NCBI RefSeq assembly: GCF_023721835.1
Contig: NZ_JAMKFE010000001.1
Location: 310,001-374,000, forward strand
DNA from: Caldimonas mangrovi
GTDB taxonomy: Bacteria > Pseudomonadota > Gammaproteobacteria > Burkholderiales > Burkholderiaceae_C
Length of the DNA stretch: 64,000 bases
Reading direction: 5' to 3'
Shown: piece by piece, positions 39,347 through 48,277 of the stretch
How positions within the stretch are numbered: position 1 is the stretch's first letter
Layout of the letters: each line of letters starts with the position of its first letter
Position numbers and translations under genes: made by a program
Notes under the pieces: generated by a model
Told to the model about the DNA's origin: nothing
The model's database searches: none
Seen by the model: the letters and a program-made list of their open reading frames with translations, nothing else

Positions 39347-40070
39347 CTAGTGGTCGGTCAGAGTCAGCAGGATGTCCGCATACCACGCGCATTTGAGGCC
39401 GAGTGTTTCATCCAGAACAACGTCCCGGCTTCCCATGTCGATCCGTGAGGAGTGGGTCCCAAGCAGCTTGCACGGCAGTGCCGCCGAGCTGGAGCTTGGG
39501 GTCGGATCTCTCATCGGGGCGGGGGCGCCGCTGGTCCCACGGTGCGTGCGCGCATCAGTCAGAAAGTACCCTTGCCCCTGAAAGCGCACGCCGAAAGACG
39601 AGGCAACGCAGGCAAGACGAGCGACAGGCAGGTGATGGAGCGTGTCGTGAAAACCGAGCGGGAAGCCGATCACCAGCAGCGGACTGCCGATCTCGACATC
39701 TGAGTGGGCCGCTTGCAGATTCGCCGGTGTCAAGGCAACGAAGGCGCACCGCACCGGCATGACGGCGCTCCAACTCGATGACGGCGACATCAATGTCGCC
39801 ACCCGTGTCGGTTCCCTCCCGCCAGACGGCAGTGTCGTCGCGGTACGGCAGGATGGAAAAAAGCGGTAGCCAGTTGAAGTTCTATCTCCACGCGGTCCGG
39901 CTCATGGCCGCTCTTGGCTTCGCACAACACATGCCGGCTGGTTACCAGATCGAGCCTCGAATCCCGTTCGAAAAAGAAGCCGCTGGCGCTGCTGAGGAAG
40001 TTTGCCCCCGAAACGTGCTGACGCGAGTGGACGTCAGCAACACGGATTCGATCATGGCTCGTTTATTCAT
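39347..40070 (-). pseudogene. Trypsin-like serine protease, broken by several frameshifts
   Basis: Read on the minus strand, one protease can be followed only by changing frame. It begins MNKRAMIESVLLTSTRV (from ATG 40070). A second frame continues FLSSASGFFFERDSRL then LVTSRHVLCEAKSG, with the catalytic His. A third gives ILPYRDDTAVW and GGDIDVAVIELERRHAGAV, with the catalytic Asp. The last frame (to 39347) gives FVALTPANLQ, IGSPLLVIGFPLGFHDTLHH and THRGTSGAP, with the nucleophile Ser, ending ADILLTLTDH. All three catalytic residues exist but in different frames, so no active enzyme can be made without at least three corrections. The length (~240 residues) fits an unbroken family member. Confidence 0.75.
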
Positions 40071-40247
40071 ATGAGGCTTTTTTGCTGGGGATGCCGGCCG
40101 GTGACATCCGGGACGTCGTCGCTTCTTAAAGATGCTGACACGGAAAGCCGTTGCGATCTGCCTGATTGTGTGCGTGGGCGTACCGACACCTCGCACGAAG
40201 ACCGGCATAGTGCTTGCCCTGTTTGCCACAAGCCGTGGAGCAGCCGC

Positions 40248-41648
40248 ATGTCGGCGTCGTCTCGAACCTCGCATTCCCCCCTGAATCTGGCCGACTTGCT
40301 CACCGCGCACGCGCAGAGGACGGTGACGAAGGCCCAACAGCACGGAGCGCAGCTCTATTTCGACTATCGAGGCCCGGTCTGCTTTGCAGATGCCGACGCT
40401 GAACGTGCTGAACAGTGTGCGGGCGCATCTGCTAGCTGAGGCGTTGAAGGCGGTGAACGAGGGGGCCGAATGCTTTTATTTACCGTACACGCGGTCGTGT
40501 TGTCGGACAGCTTGTGCCGGGTGCGGATTCAAGTCGCCTTTCCTGATGCGGACACGGATGCGACCTTTCACGCCATGCGCCGCAATGCTCGAAGCCATGC
40601 GACAGAGGCCGCTGCTCAAGACATGGAACTCCCTGCCTCGTTCGCGCCGCTGCCCGCGTGGTTCGAGCCGCGCTACAGCAAGTTGCGGTCCCCTGGCATC
40701 GGTGCAATGCTCCAGCTCTCGATGACGTTGAGATTGGCTGAGGACAAGGTGTTCGACGAGATGGCGGTGCTCGCCATTCCTCAAGCCTGGCTCATCGGAT
40801 CGCCGGCAGACGAGAACGAAGCCCTGGCCAGCCGGCTGCAGCGCGACGGCTGGCTCGTGCGCATCTTCGGCAATGTGGAGGCGGCTCGCGCTCAACTTCG
40901 AGGCATAGACCGCGCCCCGCCTGCGCCTGCCTTTCTGTTTGCTCGCGAGGGTCCCAGTGCGAGCGTGCAGGAGTTGCGAGCGTGGGCGGCGGAACTCCCC
41001 TCCACAACACGCGTCGTTCTCGGCATGCCGAGCGAGTCCGACCATCGCCGCTTGGCCCAAATCGGCAGGCTGGAGATACGCAAGATTCCGTTCAGTCCTG
41101 CTGACCTCGGGGACATACGTGAGCAGGCACGCCAATGGGAAATCGACCGCGGCGACGAAGTCGCTCCCGCTCCACGCGATGCGGAGCATCGTCCGCGCGT
41201 GCTGGTCGCGGATCACGATCCGGCGAACCTCGTCCTTGCCAGTGAGATGCTTCGGGTACTGAGCTATGCATCAGACACCGCGGTCAGTGGACTGGATGCG
41301 ATTGAATACTGTCAACGCTTCCGGCCCGTTGCCATTCTCATGGATGTGCAGATGCCTGACATGAGCGGAATCGAAGCCACACAACGATTGAGGCGGATGG
41401 AAGCGCACCAGACAAGCGACGCGCTGCATATCATCGGCGCAACGACGCAGAATGATGAGGAGACACGCGCTGCGTGCATGCTGGCGGGGATGAACGGATT
41501 CCTGCACAAGCCGCTCGGGCCGTTGAACCTGGCTCACCAGATCGGCACGGCGGTGCCCCGTGCCGCCAGACCCTCGCGCGTTGGCGTCACTGTGGCACCG
41601 CTCAGGTCGCGGTTCGATCCGGCAGCAAGCGATCCGTCTCCCGCTTGA
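40248..41648 (+). pseudogene. Paralogue of the 37883-39187 receiver protein with two compensating frameshifts
   Basis: From ATG 40248 the frame gives SASSRTSHSPLNLADLLTAH then LYFDYRGP, matching the paralogue's YLDYRGP, and then meets a stop at 40437. Shifting frame near 40375-40385 gives LQMPTLNVLNSVRAHLLAEA then LKAVNEGA. Shifting back near 40465 gives LLFTVHAVVLSDSLCRVRIQ and an open frame to 41648. That last part (392 codons from ATG 40470) has the decayed middle receiver and a C-terminal receiver with ILMDVQMPDMSGIEAT and a conserved Lys (FLHKPLG); the acidic pair reads VADHD. A shortened protein could start at 40470. The 3' end overlaps the convergent Crp-like gene by 47 bases. Confidence 0.7.
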
Positions 41649-42339
41649 CGACGGCATAGCACTCGCAAGCCTGCGCCTCGAGTGCAGGCCTGTCGAGCAC
41701 CGTGATGTGGCCGCGCCGGTAGCTAATGATTCCGGCGTGCTGAAGGTGGCCTGCGGCTGCAGTCACTCCCTCGCGCCGGACCCCTAGCAAGTTGGCGATC
41801 AACTCCTGCGTCATCACCAACTCGGGGCCCGGCAAGCGGTCCAGGGTCAGCAGTAGCCAGCGACACAGTTGCTGCTGCAAGGAATGATGGCGGTTGCATA
41901 CCGCCGTCTGTGCCATCTGAGTGATCAGCGCCTGGGTATAGCGCAGGAAAAGATGCATCGCAGGCCCTCCACGTTCGAATTCCTGTTGCAGCACCGGCGC
42001 CGGAAGCTTCAACGCATGCCCTTCGCTCTGGACCACCGCGCGGCTGGGCGTACTGCCACCGCCCATAAAGAGGGACACGCCCACGACGCCATCGAACCCG
42101 ACCAGCGCGATTTCGGTCGATGCGCCATTCTCCAGGACGTGCAACAGCGAAACGATGGCGGTTGTCGGGAAGTGGACCTGCTTGGACACGGCGCCGGATT
42201 CGTACAAGGCGGTACCGAGCGGAAGGAACACCCACTCAAGGTGAGGCGCTATGCGTTGCCACACATCGTTGGGTACCACCCGAAGCAGACGGTTGGGGCA
42301 GTATCGAGGACCGCGCGAGGTCAGACCTTCGAGTGGCAT
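41602..42339 (-). CDS. Crp/Fnr family transcriptional regulator
   Basis: The 245-residue protein has an N-terminal cyclic-nucleotide-binding-like beta roll (LEWVFLPLGTALYESGAVSKQVHFPTTAIVSLL, cited in part; LVGFDGVVGVSLFMGG). The long dimer helix follows, then a C-terminal winged helix (ELIANLLGVRREGVTAAAGHLQHAGIISYRRGHI). It has no Fnr-type N-terminal Cys cluster, so it is not an obvious oxygen sensor. The ATG 42339 is chosen by family length; 42390 is possible. Such regulators often stand beside two-component genes in Burkholderiales. Confidence 0.88.
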   Translation of the reverse strand: MPLEGLTSRGPRYCPNRLLRVVPNDVWQRIAPHLEWVFLPLGTALYESGAVSKQVHFPTTAIVSLLHVLENGASTEIALVGFDGVVGVSLFMGGGSTPSRAVVQSEGHALKLPAPVLQQEFERGGPAMHLFLRYTQALITQMAQTAVCNRHHSLQQQLCRWLLLTLDRLPGPELVMTQELIANLLGVRREGVTAAAGHLQHAGIISYRRGHITVLDRPALEAQACECYAVVKRETDRLLPDRTAT

Positions 42340-42475
42340 GTGCGGCAGCGGGGGGCAGAGACTTGTACGGTAGCGCACATTGCGCCCCACGGCCCCGTCT
42401 CCTTGCGCGCGGCGAGGGCATACGCGCCTGCGTGCAGTGCAGAACCGTGTCGCTGCCTCGCGCTCCGCTCAACGC

Positions 42476-42763
42476 CTAGCCTCTTCCGGCAAGAAGCCCA
42501 AGCACAAGGCCGACCGCTGCGGAAGCAAGGATCGCTCCCCACGGGTACACGCGCACGTAGCTGTCCACGTTCTGCGCTGCATTCCGGGCGCCATCGGCAA
42601 CAGCGTGTTCCAACTGCTCCATCCGCGACTCCGCGGGCGAAACAAGCTGCCTCGCCTGCACGGACGGAGTGGTATCTGGCCGAGGATCGTCGTCGACCGC
42701 CATCGGCGGGACCGTCCCCGGTGTCGTTCCCGGGGATTGTGGTGTTCTCGGATCGCTAGTCAT
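42476..42763 (-). CDS. DUF883 (ElaB/YqjD-like) membrane-anchored protein
   Basis: A 95-residue protein with a GGAGA ribosome site 5 bases before the ATG. A Pro/Thr-rich head precedes an amphipathic helix (RMEQLEHAVADGARNAAQNVDSYV) and a C-terminal membrane helix (YPWGAILASAAVGLVLGLLAGR). The tail YPWxAxxxAAxVGxxLGxLxxR is the DUF883 hallmark. E. coli YqjD binds ribosomes at the membrane in stationary phase; the same role here is inference. Confidence 0.85.
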   Translation of the reverse strand: MTSDPRTPQSPGTTPGTVPPMAVDDDPRPDTTPSVQARQLVSPAESRMEQLEHAVADGARNAAQNVDSYVRVYPWGAILASAAVGLVLGLLAGRG

Positions 42764-43186
42764 GATTTCTCCAATCTGGCTGGGTATCCACAAAATCGGT
42801 GTGGCCGCCGCCGCGCCGGGCGGGCGCAGTTGGCATCCATCGGGCATCAGTACCCGGCACCAGCCGCGTCCGTCCGCACTCTTCCAGGGGATGCGCGGGG
42901 CCCGGTTTGCGAGATCCTGTCAGGACGAACCAGCTGAACGTGAAGATGGCATCTGACGGCTTTTGCATGAGGGCATGTTGCCCTGAGAGGCCTTCGCCGT
43001 ATGTGCGGCGTCGCACCAAATGCGCAGGGCGTCCATCGGAGCAGCTCTTCAGGAGTCGGTGCACAGCGCTTGGTGGTCATGGACGCCTCTTCACGCTGCC
43101 GATGTGTCCGAGCGCACCGACGCCCGGGCTCTGCTCGGCCAAGCTGCCTCATCCCGCGGGATCAACCGCTGAAGAGGAGCAACGCG
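42764..43186 (+). other. 423-base stretch without a convincing gene
   Basis: Several overlapping open frames on both strands are Arg/Pro-rich and share no recognisable motif; I take them as shadows. The stretch separates the DUF883 gene from a small frame with a good ribosome site. No strong promoter or hairpin was recognised. Confidence 0.5.
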
Positions 43187-43366
43187 ATGAACGACATGGA
43201 AAATGGGCGGCGGCCCTTTGCATCGCCACCCGGGGAAGCCGGGGACAGGTTCACCTCCGAAGGTGGGGCGGTCGGGCCGCGGCATCCGGCCCCTGCGCCC
43301 GCGGAGAGCCGATCCATCGTGTCGGCTGAACAGCGCAGCCACCGTGCGGTGGCCCGGGCGTCGTGA
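43187..43366 (+). CDS. Possible small protein, unknown
   Basis: A 59-codon frame with a strong ribosome site (GAAGAGGAG, 7 bases before the ATG). The product begins NDMENGRRPFASPPGEAGDR and is polar and Pro/Ala/Ser-rich, without membrane segments or a known motif. The ribosome site is the main support. In this decaying region it may be a remnant of a longer gene; a further 218 bases to the PAS gene hold nothing I can name. Confidence 0.3.
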   Translation: MNDMENGRRPFASPPGEAGDRFTSEGGAVGPRHPAPAPAESRSIVSAEQRSHRAVARAS

Positions 43367-43584
43367 AGCAGCCGCGAGCTCCGCTCAGCCACCGACTCCC
43401 GGTCAGATGGAACTGATGCAGGACATGAACCTCGACTTTTGCCATGGGTCGTACCTCCACGACCACCAGCGCTTCCTTCGTTTCGAGGACGCTATCGATT
43501 GCGCGGAAACTGCCCGCCGCACCCGTGCTCGTCACGGCGAGTAGCGCTGTCAGTGAGTGCAAGCGACTGGTCGCTTCCTGCGTT

Positions 43585-44175
43585 TCAGTGCCCAATGGGC
43601 ATGAACGCCAGCAGGAAACCGGTGCCCGCCGCATCGCGACTGATCGCAGCATGCGCTTGACGTCCCGGTGTGCCCCCCACCGACGGCAGGTCCAAGGTGC
43701 AGCTGCCGCTGCGGTCGCCCCGGGCCGCCTCCGACAACATGCTCTTCAATACACCGGTGCCCTGCGGCGTAAGCAGCCGATACAGCGACTGGCCTTGCAG
43801 CGCATCCGGGTCGCTTTGAAAAAGTGTCGCTCCTGTAACGTTTGTTTCCTGCACGATTCCATCTTTGTCCACGGTGAACAGGCCGACGGGTGCCGCATCG
43901 TAGAGATCAGTGTGCCGTTGCAATGCCGCCTCTGCCTCCGAATGCAACCTGCGCAGTTCTTCGGCCTGCAGTTCGAGTTCCACCTGATGCACCTGCAGTT
44001 CGTGCAGCACGGCCAGCGCATCCACTGCTGTCTGCGGCGACGCTGCCAATTCATAGAGAACACGCAGCGCCGCGGCGCTGCGTTTGACGTTGTCTTCGGT
44101 GTCTCCCGTCAATCGCGAGACGGCACGCTTGCGAAGCTCTTCTTCGCTGGCCGGATTGTTCATCCCGGTTTTCAT
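43585..44175 (-). CDS. PAS domain protein
   Basis: The 196-residue protein has an N-terminal helical region with a coiled coil (ALAVLHELQVHQVELELQAEELRRLHSEAEAAL, cited in part). One PAS domain follows (LYDAAPVGLFTVDKDGIVQETNVTGATLF ... LYRLLTPQGTGVLKSMLSEA). It has no output domain. AAGGGAG precedes the ATG at 44175. It follows the CheB-CheR-PAS fusion gene by 47 bases on the same strand and probably works with it. Longer relatives continue into kinase domains, so it may be a shortened form. Confidence 0.85.
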   Translation of the reverse strand: MKTGMNNPASEEELRKRAVSRLTGDTEDNVKRSAAALRVLYELAASPQTAVDALAVLHELQVHQVELELQAEELRRLHSEAEAALQRHTDLYDAAPVGLFTVDKDGIVQETNVTGATLFQSDPDALQGQSLYRLLTPQGTGVLKSMLSEAARGDRSGSCTLDLPSVGGTPGRQAHAAISRDAAGTGFLLAFMPIGH

Positions 44176-44222
44176 GGGCACTCCCTTGAGGCGGTGACTT
44201 GTGGCCGCCTGCAAATTTCACT

Positions 44223-46760
44223 TTACTCCTTGCGCAGCCGCGCTTCGAGTTCCTTGGCGGTCGTGATGTCGACGAGGGTGATGACCGTTCCCTGGATCAC
44301 ATTGGCCAACGTGCGGTACGGCATGATGCGCACCGAATACCAGCGTCCGTCGGTGGTGGCAGCGTCCTTCTGCGAAAACGCCAGCGTCTGCAAGGTTTTC
44401 TGCGCATCAGCGATCAAGTCCGGATAGAGCAGGGTGGTGGCCAGATCGCTCAGCGGCCGGCCGACGTCCGTCTCGCGCAGGTGGATCACGCGCGTGACTT
44501 CGTTGGTGAAGCGACGCACGTTGAGGTGGTTGTCGAGGAACAGCGTGGCGATGTTGGTGCTGTTCAACAGGTTCTGCATGTCGCTTTGCGCGAGCGCGAG
44601 GTCATCGAGCTTGGATTGCAGCTCCGAGTTGATCGTTTGCAGCTCCTCGTTCATCGATTGCGCTTCTTCCTTCGACGTGGTCAGCTCTTCATTGGCGGAC
44701 TGCAATTCCTCGTTGGTCGACTGGAGCTCTTCGTTGGCCGCCTGCAACTCCTCGCGGGAGGTGAGCATCTCCTGGCGAAGCGCGCGGATTTCATCGTGCG
44801 CGCGCGCCAGTTCGGCCGCTGTGACCGGATCGGCCGAACTGGTGGATTTGCGCCGGCTCTTCTTGCCGTTCGCCGGCGTGGGCACGTCGCGGAAGACGAC
44901 CATCACCATGCCTTCGAGCGGCTTGGGTTCGAGCAGGGGTTGAACCGCGATGTCGACAACGGCTCCATCCGGCTCTTCGCCCAGACGAAGGCTGCGGAGT
45001 TCGACAGGCATGCGACTTTGCAGCGCGTTCTGCAGCGCCACGCCCAGTTGCGCCCGTATGCTGGGCCGCGTCATCACGTGGATGTTCCAGTTGGCCTTGC
45101 CTGCCGCCGGCTCCAGGTATTTCCCGGTATGGCCGTGGATGTAGACGATGTCGCCGCCGGCCGTCACCAGCACCGCGGCAGGTGTGAACGCCTTCAGCAG
45201 CACTTGGTCTGCATGCGTCTGGAGATTGACCGAGGAGGACATGGGGTGTGACACCGTGGTGGTTTCTTCGGCCGGAGCCGACAAAGGTCGACGGCTGTGG
45301 AAGTGAAGCTGCGAGGCATTGGCGCGATTGTCCTGGCGCCAGTACAGGCGCGACTTCGGGTGCGTCGGCGTGAACAGCGCGTGCGATCGACCCACGGTTT
45401 CCGAACTGCCGAGCACCAGCAGGCCGCCCGGGCGCAGGCCGTAGTGGAACAGCGGCACCAAATGCTGCTGCAGCGTGGCGTTGAAGTAGATCATCAGGTT
45501 GCGGCAGCAGAGGATGTCGAGCTTGGTGAACGGCGGATCCCGGCTGACGTCGTGCCGGGCGAACAGCACCATCTCGCGGATGCGTTTGTCGACGGTGTAG
45601 CCACCTGCCTGCGCAGTGAAAAAACGCGCCAGGCGCTCGGGCCCCACGTCGGCCGTGATCGATGCCGGATAGTGGCCCTTGCGGGCTGCTGCAATGGCGT
45701 CGGCGCTGAGGTCGCTGGCGAAGATTTGCAGTGTGCGGCCTGCAGCGCCCGCCGTTCCTTCGGTAACCTGCTTGAAGACCATCGCGAGCGAGTAGGCTTC
45801 CTCGCCGGTGGAGCATCCCACCACCCAGGCGCGCAATGGCTCCTGCGCGGATGTGCGGCGCGCCAGCAGTTCCGGCAACGCGGAGTCTTCGAGTTCCTGC
45901 CAAACCGGCGGGTCGCGGAAGAAGCGTGTCACACCGATCAGAACCTCGCTGAAGAGCAGGTCTACCTCGGCCGGGTTCTGCCGCAAGAAGCCCGCGTAGG
46001 CATCGATGCCGGCCAGACCATGCACTGCCATGCGCCGCTCGATGCGGCGGATCAGCGTGCTTGACTTGTACAGTGAGAAGTCGTGCCGCGTGCGCGCACG
46101 CAGGAGCGCCAGGATGCTCCTCAGTGCCATCGCGTCTTGCGGGTGGTCGTCCAGGGTGTGCGTTCCGCGCAGGCCTGCCTTGTCCGCCAGGGCGCGGGCG
46201 AGGATCGCTGGCAACTGTTCGGGCGGCGCCACGAAATCCGCGTGCCCGGCCGCCAGCGCGCTGCTGGGCATCGAGTCGTACTGGGAAGACTCCGGCTGTT
46301 GCACCAGCGCCAGTCCACCGTGCTTCTTGATCGCCCGCAATCCCAAGGTGCCATCGGATCCCATGCCAGACAGCACGATGCCCACGGCCTGGTGCCCGCG
46401 CTCGCGGGCCAGCGAATCGAACAGCGCGTCGATGGGCAATTGGCGGTGTGCTCCTGACGGGCGCGTCGAAACACGGAGATGGTTGCCGGAGATGGACAGT
46501 TCTGCGGCCGGCGGAATGACGTAGACGACATTGGGTTCGATGGATTGCGCGTCTGACGCTTCGCGCACGGGCATAGCCGTCACCTTCTGGAGCAGCTCGC
46601 CGAGCATGGATTTCTGCTTCGGGTCCATGTGCTGGACCACGACGAACGCCACACCAAGATCGATGGGCGCGTGCGTGAAAAAGCGCGTCAGCGGATCCAG
46701 TCCGCCCGCGGAGGCGCCCAGTCCGACAACGCGAGTGCCGGGCAATGCAGCGAGGGTCAT
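44223..46760 (-). CDS. CheB-CheR fusion with coiled coil and PAS domain
   Basis: The 845-residue protein starts with a CheB methylesterase domain (residues ~10-190: GLGASAGGLDPL, VVQHMDPKQKSML, SGMGSDGTLGL holding the Ser, His and Asp of the triad). A CheR methyltransferase domain follows (~215-480: SLYKSSTLIRRIERRM, WVVGCSTGEEAYSLAM, CCRNLMIYF). A PAS-like stretch, a long coiled coil with repeating ELQxxNEEL heptads (~650-715) and a C-terminal PAS domain complete it. Unlike CheB it has no receiver domain. No receptors, CheA or CheW lie nearby, so it likely serves a non-motility signalling route. Confidence 0.92.
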   Translation of the reverse strand: MTLAALPGTRVVGLGASAGGLDPLTRFFTHAPIDLGVAFVVVQHMDPKQKSMLGELLQKVTAMPVREASDAQSIEPNVVYVIPPAAELSISGNHLRVSTRPSGAHRQLPIDALFDSLARERGHQAVGIVLSGMGSDGTLGLRAIKKHGGLALVQQPESSQYDSMPSSALAAGHADFVAPPEQLPAILARALADKAGLRGTHTLDDHPQDAMALRSILALLRARTRHDFSLYKSSTLIRRIERRMAVHGLAGIDAYAGFLRQNPAEVDLLFSEVLIGVTRFFRDPPVWQELEDSALPELLARRTSAQEPLRAWVVGCSTGEEAYSLAMVFKQVTEGTAGAAGRTLQIFASDLSADAIAAARKGHYPASITADVGPERLARFFTAQAGGYTVDKRIREMVLFARHDVSRDPPFTKLDILCCRNLMIYFNATLQQHLVPLFHYGLRPGGLLVLGSSETVGRSHALFTPTHPKSRLYWRQDNRANASQLHFHSRRPLSAPAEETTTVSHPMSSSVNLQTHADQVLLKAFTPAAVLVTAGGDIVYIHGHTGKYLEPAAGKANWNIHVMTRPSIRAQLGVALQNALQSRMPVELRSLRLGEEPDGAVVDIAVQPLLEPKPLEGMVMVVFRDVPTPANGKKSRRKSTSSADPVTAAELARAHDEIRALRQEMLTSREELQAANEELQSTNEELQSANEELTTSKEEAQSMNEELQTINSELQSKLDDLALAQSDMQNLLNSTNIATLFLDNHLNVRRFTNEVTRVIHLRETDVGRPLSDLATTLLYPDLIADAQKTLQTLAFSQKDAATTDGRWYSVRIMPYRTLANVIQGTVITLVDITTAKELEARLRKE

Positions 46761-46901
46761 CTGAGGATAGGGGGTGGAGCTCCAGAGCGGGAGTATCGGG
46801 GGTTGCGAGCCGGGACCGGGCCCGCGCTATGTCGGCGACCGCACAGACAGCCTGCCACGGGAGGTCCAACGTGGTCCGATGCAAAGCAAAGGGTCCTCTC
46901 A

Positions 46902-47791
46902 ATGACGCACTCAGTCAACGCCAATGCCGCACAGGACGATGCGGGTACAAGGACGGCCACCGAACTTGCCCAAGCCGGCATGTTCAAGGCCTCGGGCGAC
47001 GTGCGGCGCGAGCGCCTGCGGCATCTGGCCGCCCTCGACGGTGGCGCGGTCGCGGGAGCGGATACCGAGAAAGCCGACGTCCTGGCCCTGGTGGCGCATG
47101 AGTTCCGCGGCCCGCTATCGGCCATCAGTGCGGCTCTGGTGCTGATCGATCGCCGCATCGGTACCCAGTGTGCGCGGGAGCGCGCCATCGTCGGGCGGCA
47201 ACTCGGCACGTTGGTGCGGCTGGTGGAGGATCTCCTCGATGCCAGGCGCACGGCGCGCGACGGGATGGCACTGTACTGCGAGCACGTCTCGCTGCGTGAG
47301 GTGGTGACCCATGCGCTGGAGACCACAGCTCCCCTGCGCCACGCCATGCGTCACCGGCTCCGGGGCAGGCTGCCCGATGCCAAGCTCCTTGTGTACGCCG
47401 ACAGGACGCGGTTGGCGCAAGTGTTCGCCAACCTTCTGTCCAACGCGGCGCGTTACACCCGGAAGGGGGCTGTATCGAAATCGACGTCGAGGTGGCGGCC
47501 GGCAGTTGTTGCGTGCGCGTGAAGGACAACGGCCGGGGCATCGAGGCTGATGTGCTCCGTCATCTGTTCGAGCCGTATTTCCAGGGCACAGGGAGCGAGC
47601 AGGCGATGCCTCGCGGCCTGGGGCTGGGGCTCGCCCTGGCCAAGGCGATCACCGAGCGCCACGGTGGGGCCGTGACCGTGCACAGCGACGGCCGGGACCT
47701 CGGCAGCGAGTTCTCGGTGCGGTTGCCCCTGGCGGCCCACGTCACCGTCGCAACCCCCGCCGTTGACAGCAACCGGAGGAGGTGCACATGA
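46902..47791 (+). pseudogene. Histidine kinase interrupted by a one-base deletion in a G run
   Basis: From ATG 46902 the frame encodes a HisKA-type dimer domain with His66 in LALVAHEFRGPLSAIS, then the ATPase N-box QVFANLLSNAARYTRKG, and then leaves the kinase and stops. From about 47466 the +1 frame continues GCIEIDVEVAAGSCCVRV, DNGRGIEADVLRHLFEPYF, GLGLGLALAKAITERHGG and ends at 47791. A G run of five (47465-47469) marks the junction; six Gs would rejoin the frames into a ~297-residue kinase without sensor or membrane segment. The downstream gene overlaps its stop (ATGA). Confidence 0.8.
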
Positions 47792-48258
47792 ACACATTTG
47801 CAGCGCGCGCCGGGCCGGAGGCTGCTTCTGCTAGCCCTCTCTACAAGGAAGGCGAGGACATGCCCTCATCCCCCGCCGAGCCGGACCACCGGGCTTTCAA
47901 GGAAGCGCCGAGGGGCGTGCCGGCGCAGGACAGCGAGGACCTCATGGCGGAACTGAAGATCCGCTACAACGGTCGCCACTTCTGCTTTCAAGCGTATCGA
48001 TACGACCACCTGGAAGACGCGCTTGCGTATGCGCGGTTGCAGCGTGACCGTGCCTTGCACGGCTTGGATGAGGATGTGACGCCTGAAGGCGCAACCACCG
48101 GCGAGCCGGAGTTCCCGGCAACTTCCGATCGGCCCGAGATGGAGGCGCTGGGCGTGTCATACGAGGCGGGCAGGTACGTCTTCCAGGGCTTTCACTACGA
48201 TCACCTGCGAGATGCCCTTGCGTACGCCCGGCTGGACAGGGCACGCGGCAGCACCTGA
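47788..48258 (+). CDS. Protein with two copies of a YDHL-DALAYARL motif, unknown
   Basis: The ATG at 47788 follows GGAGGAGG and overlaps the kinase stop (ATGA), so it was co-translated with the kinase. The 156-residue protein holds two similar blocks, residues 55-88 and 120-153: one reads RYNGRHFCFQAYRYDHLEDA then LAYARLQRDR, the other SYEAGRYVFQGFHYDHLRDA then LAYARLDRAR. Each looks like strand-strand-helix with conserved G-R-[HY]-F-Q and YDHLxDALAYARLxR. The repeat spacing is 65 residues. No family is recognised. The linker and head are polar. Confidence 0.7.
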   Translation: MNTFAARAGPEAASASPLYKEGEDMPSSPAEPDHRAFKEAPRGVPAQDSEDLMAELKIRYNGRHFCFQAYRYDHLEDALAYARLQRDRALHGLDEDVTPEGATTGEPEFPATSDRPEMEALGVSYEAGRYVFQGFHYDHLRDALAYARLDRARGST

Positions 48259-48277
48259 TGCCCTCGGCGCGGCCACT

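Noticed and set aside
43251-43652. 133-codon minus-strand frame near the PAS gene, and a 45-codon plus-strand frame from 43404
   Set aside because: No ribosome site or motif that would support either; both overlap each other or the PAS gene end.
44791-46902. 703-codon minus-strand frame overlapping the CheB-CheR gene
   Set aside because: Same-strand out-of-frame shadow; Arg/Pro-rich without domain motifs.
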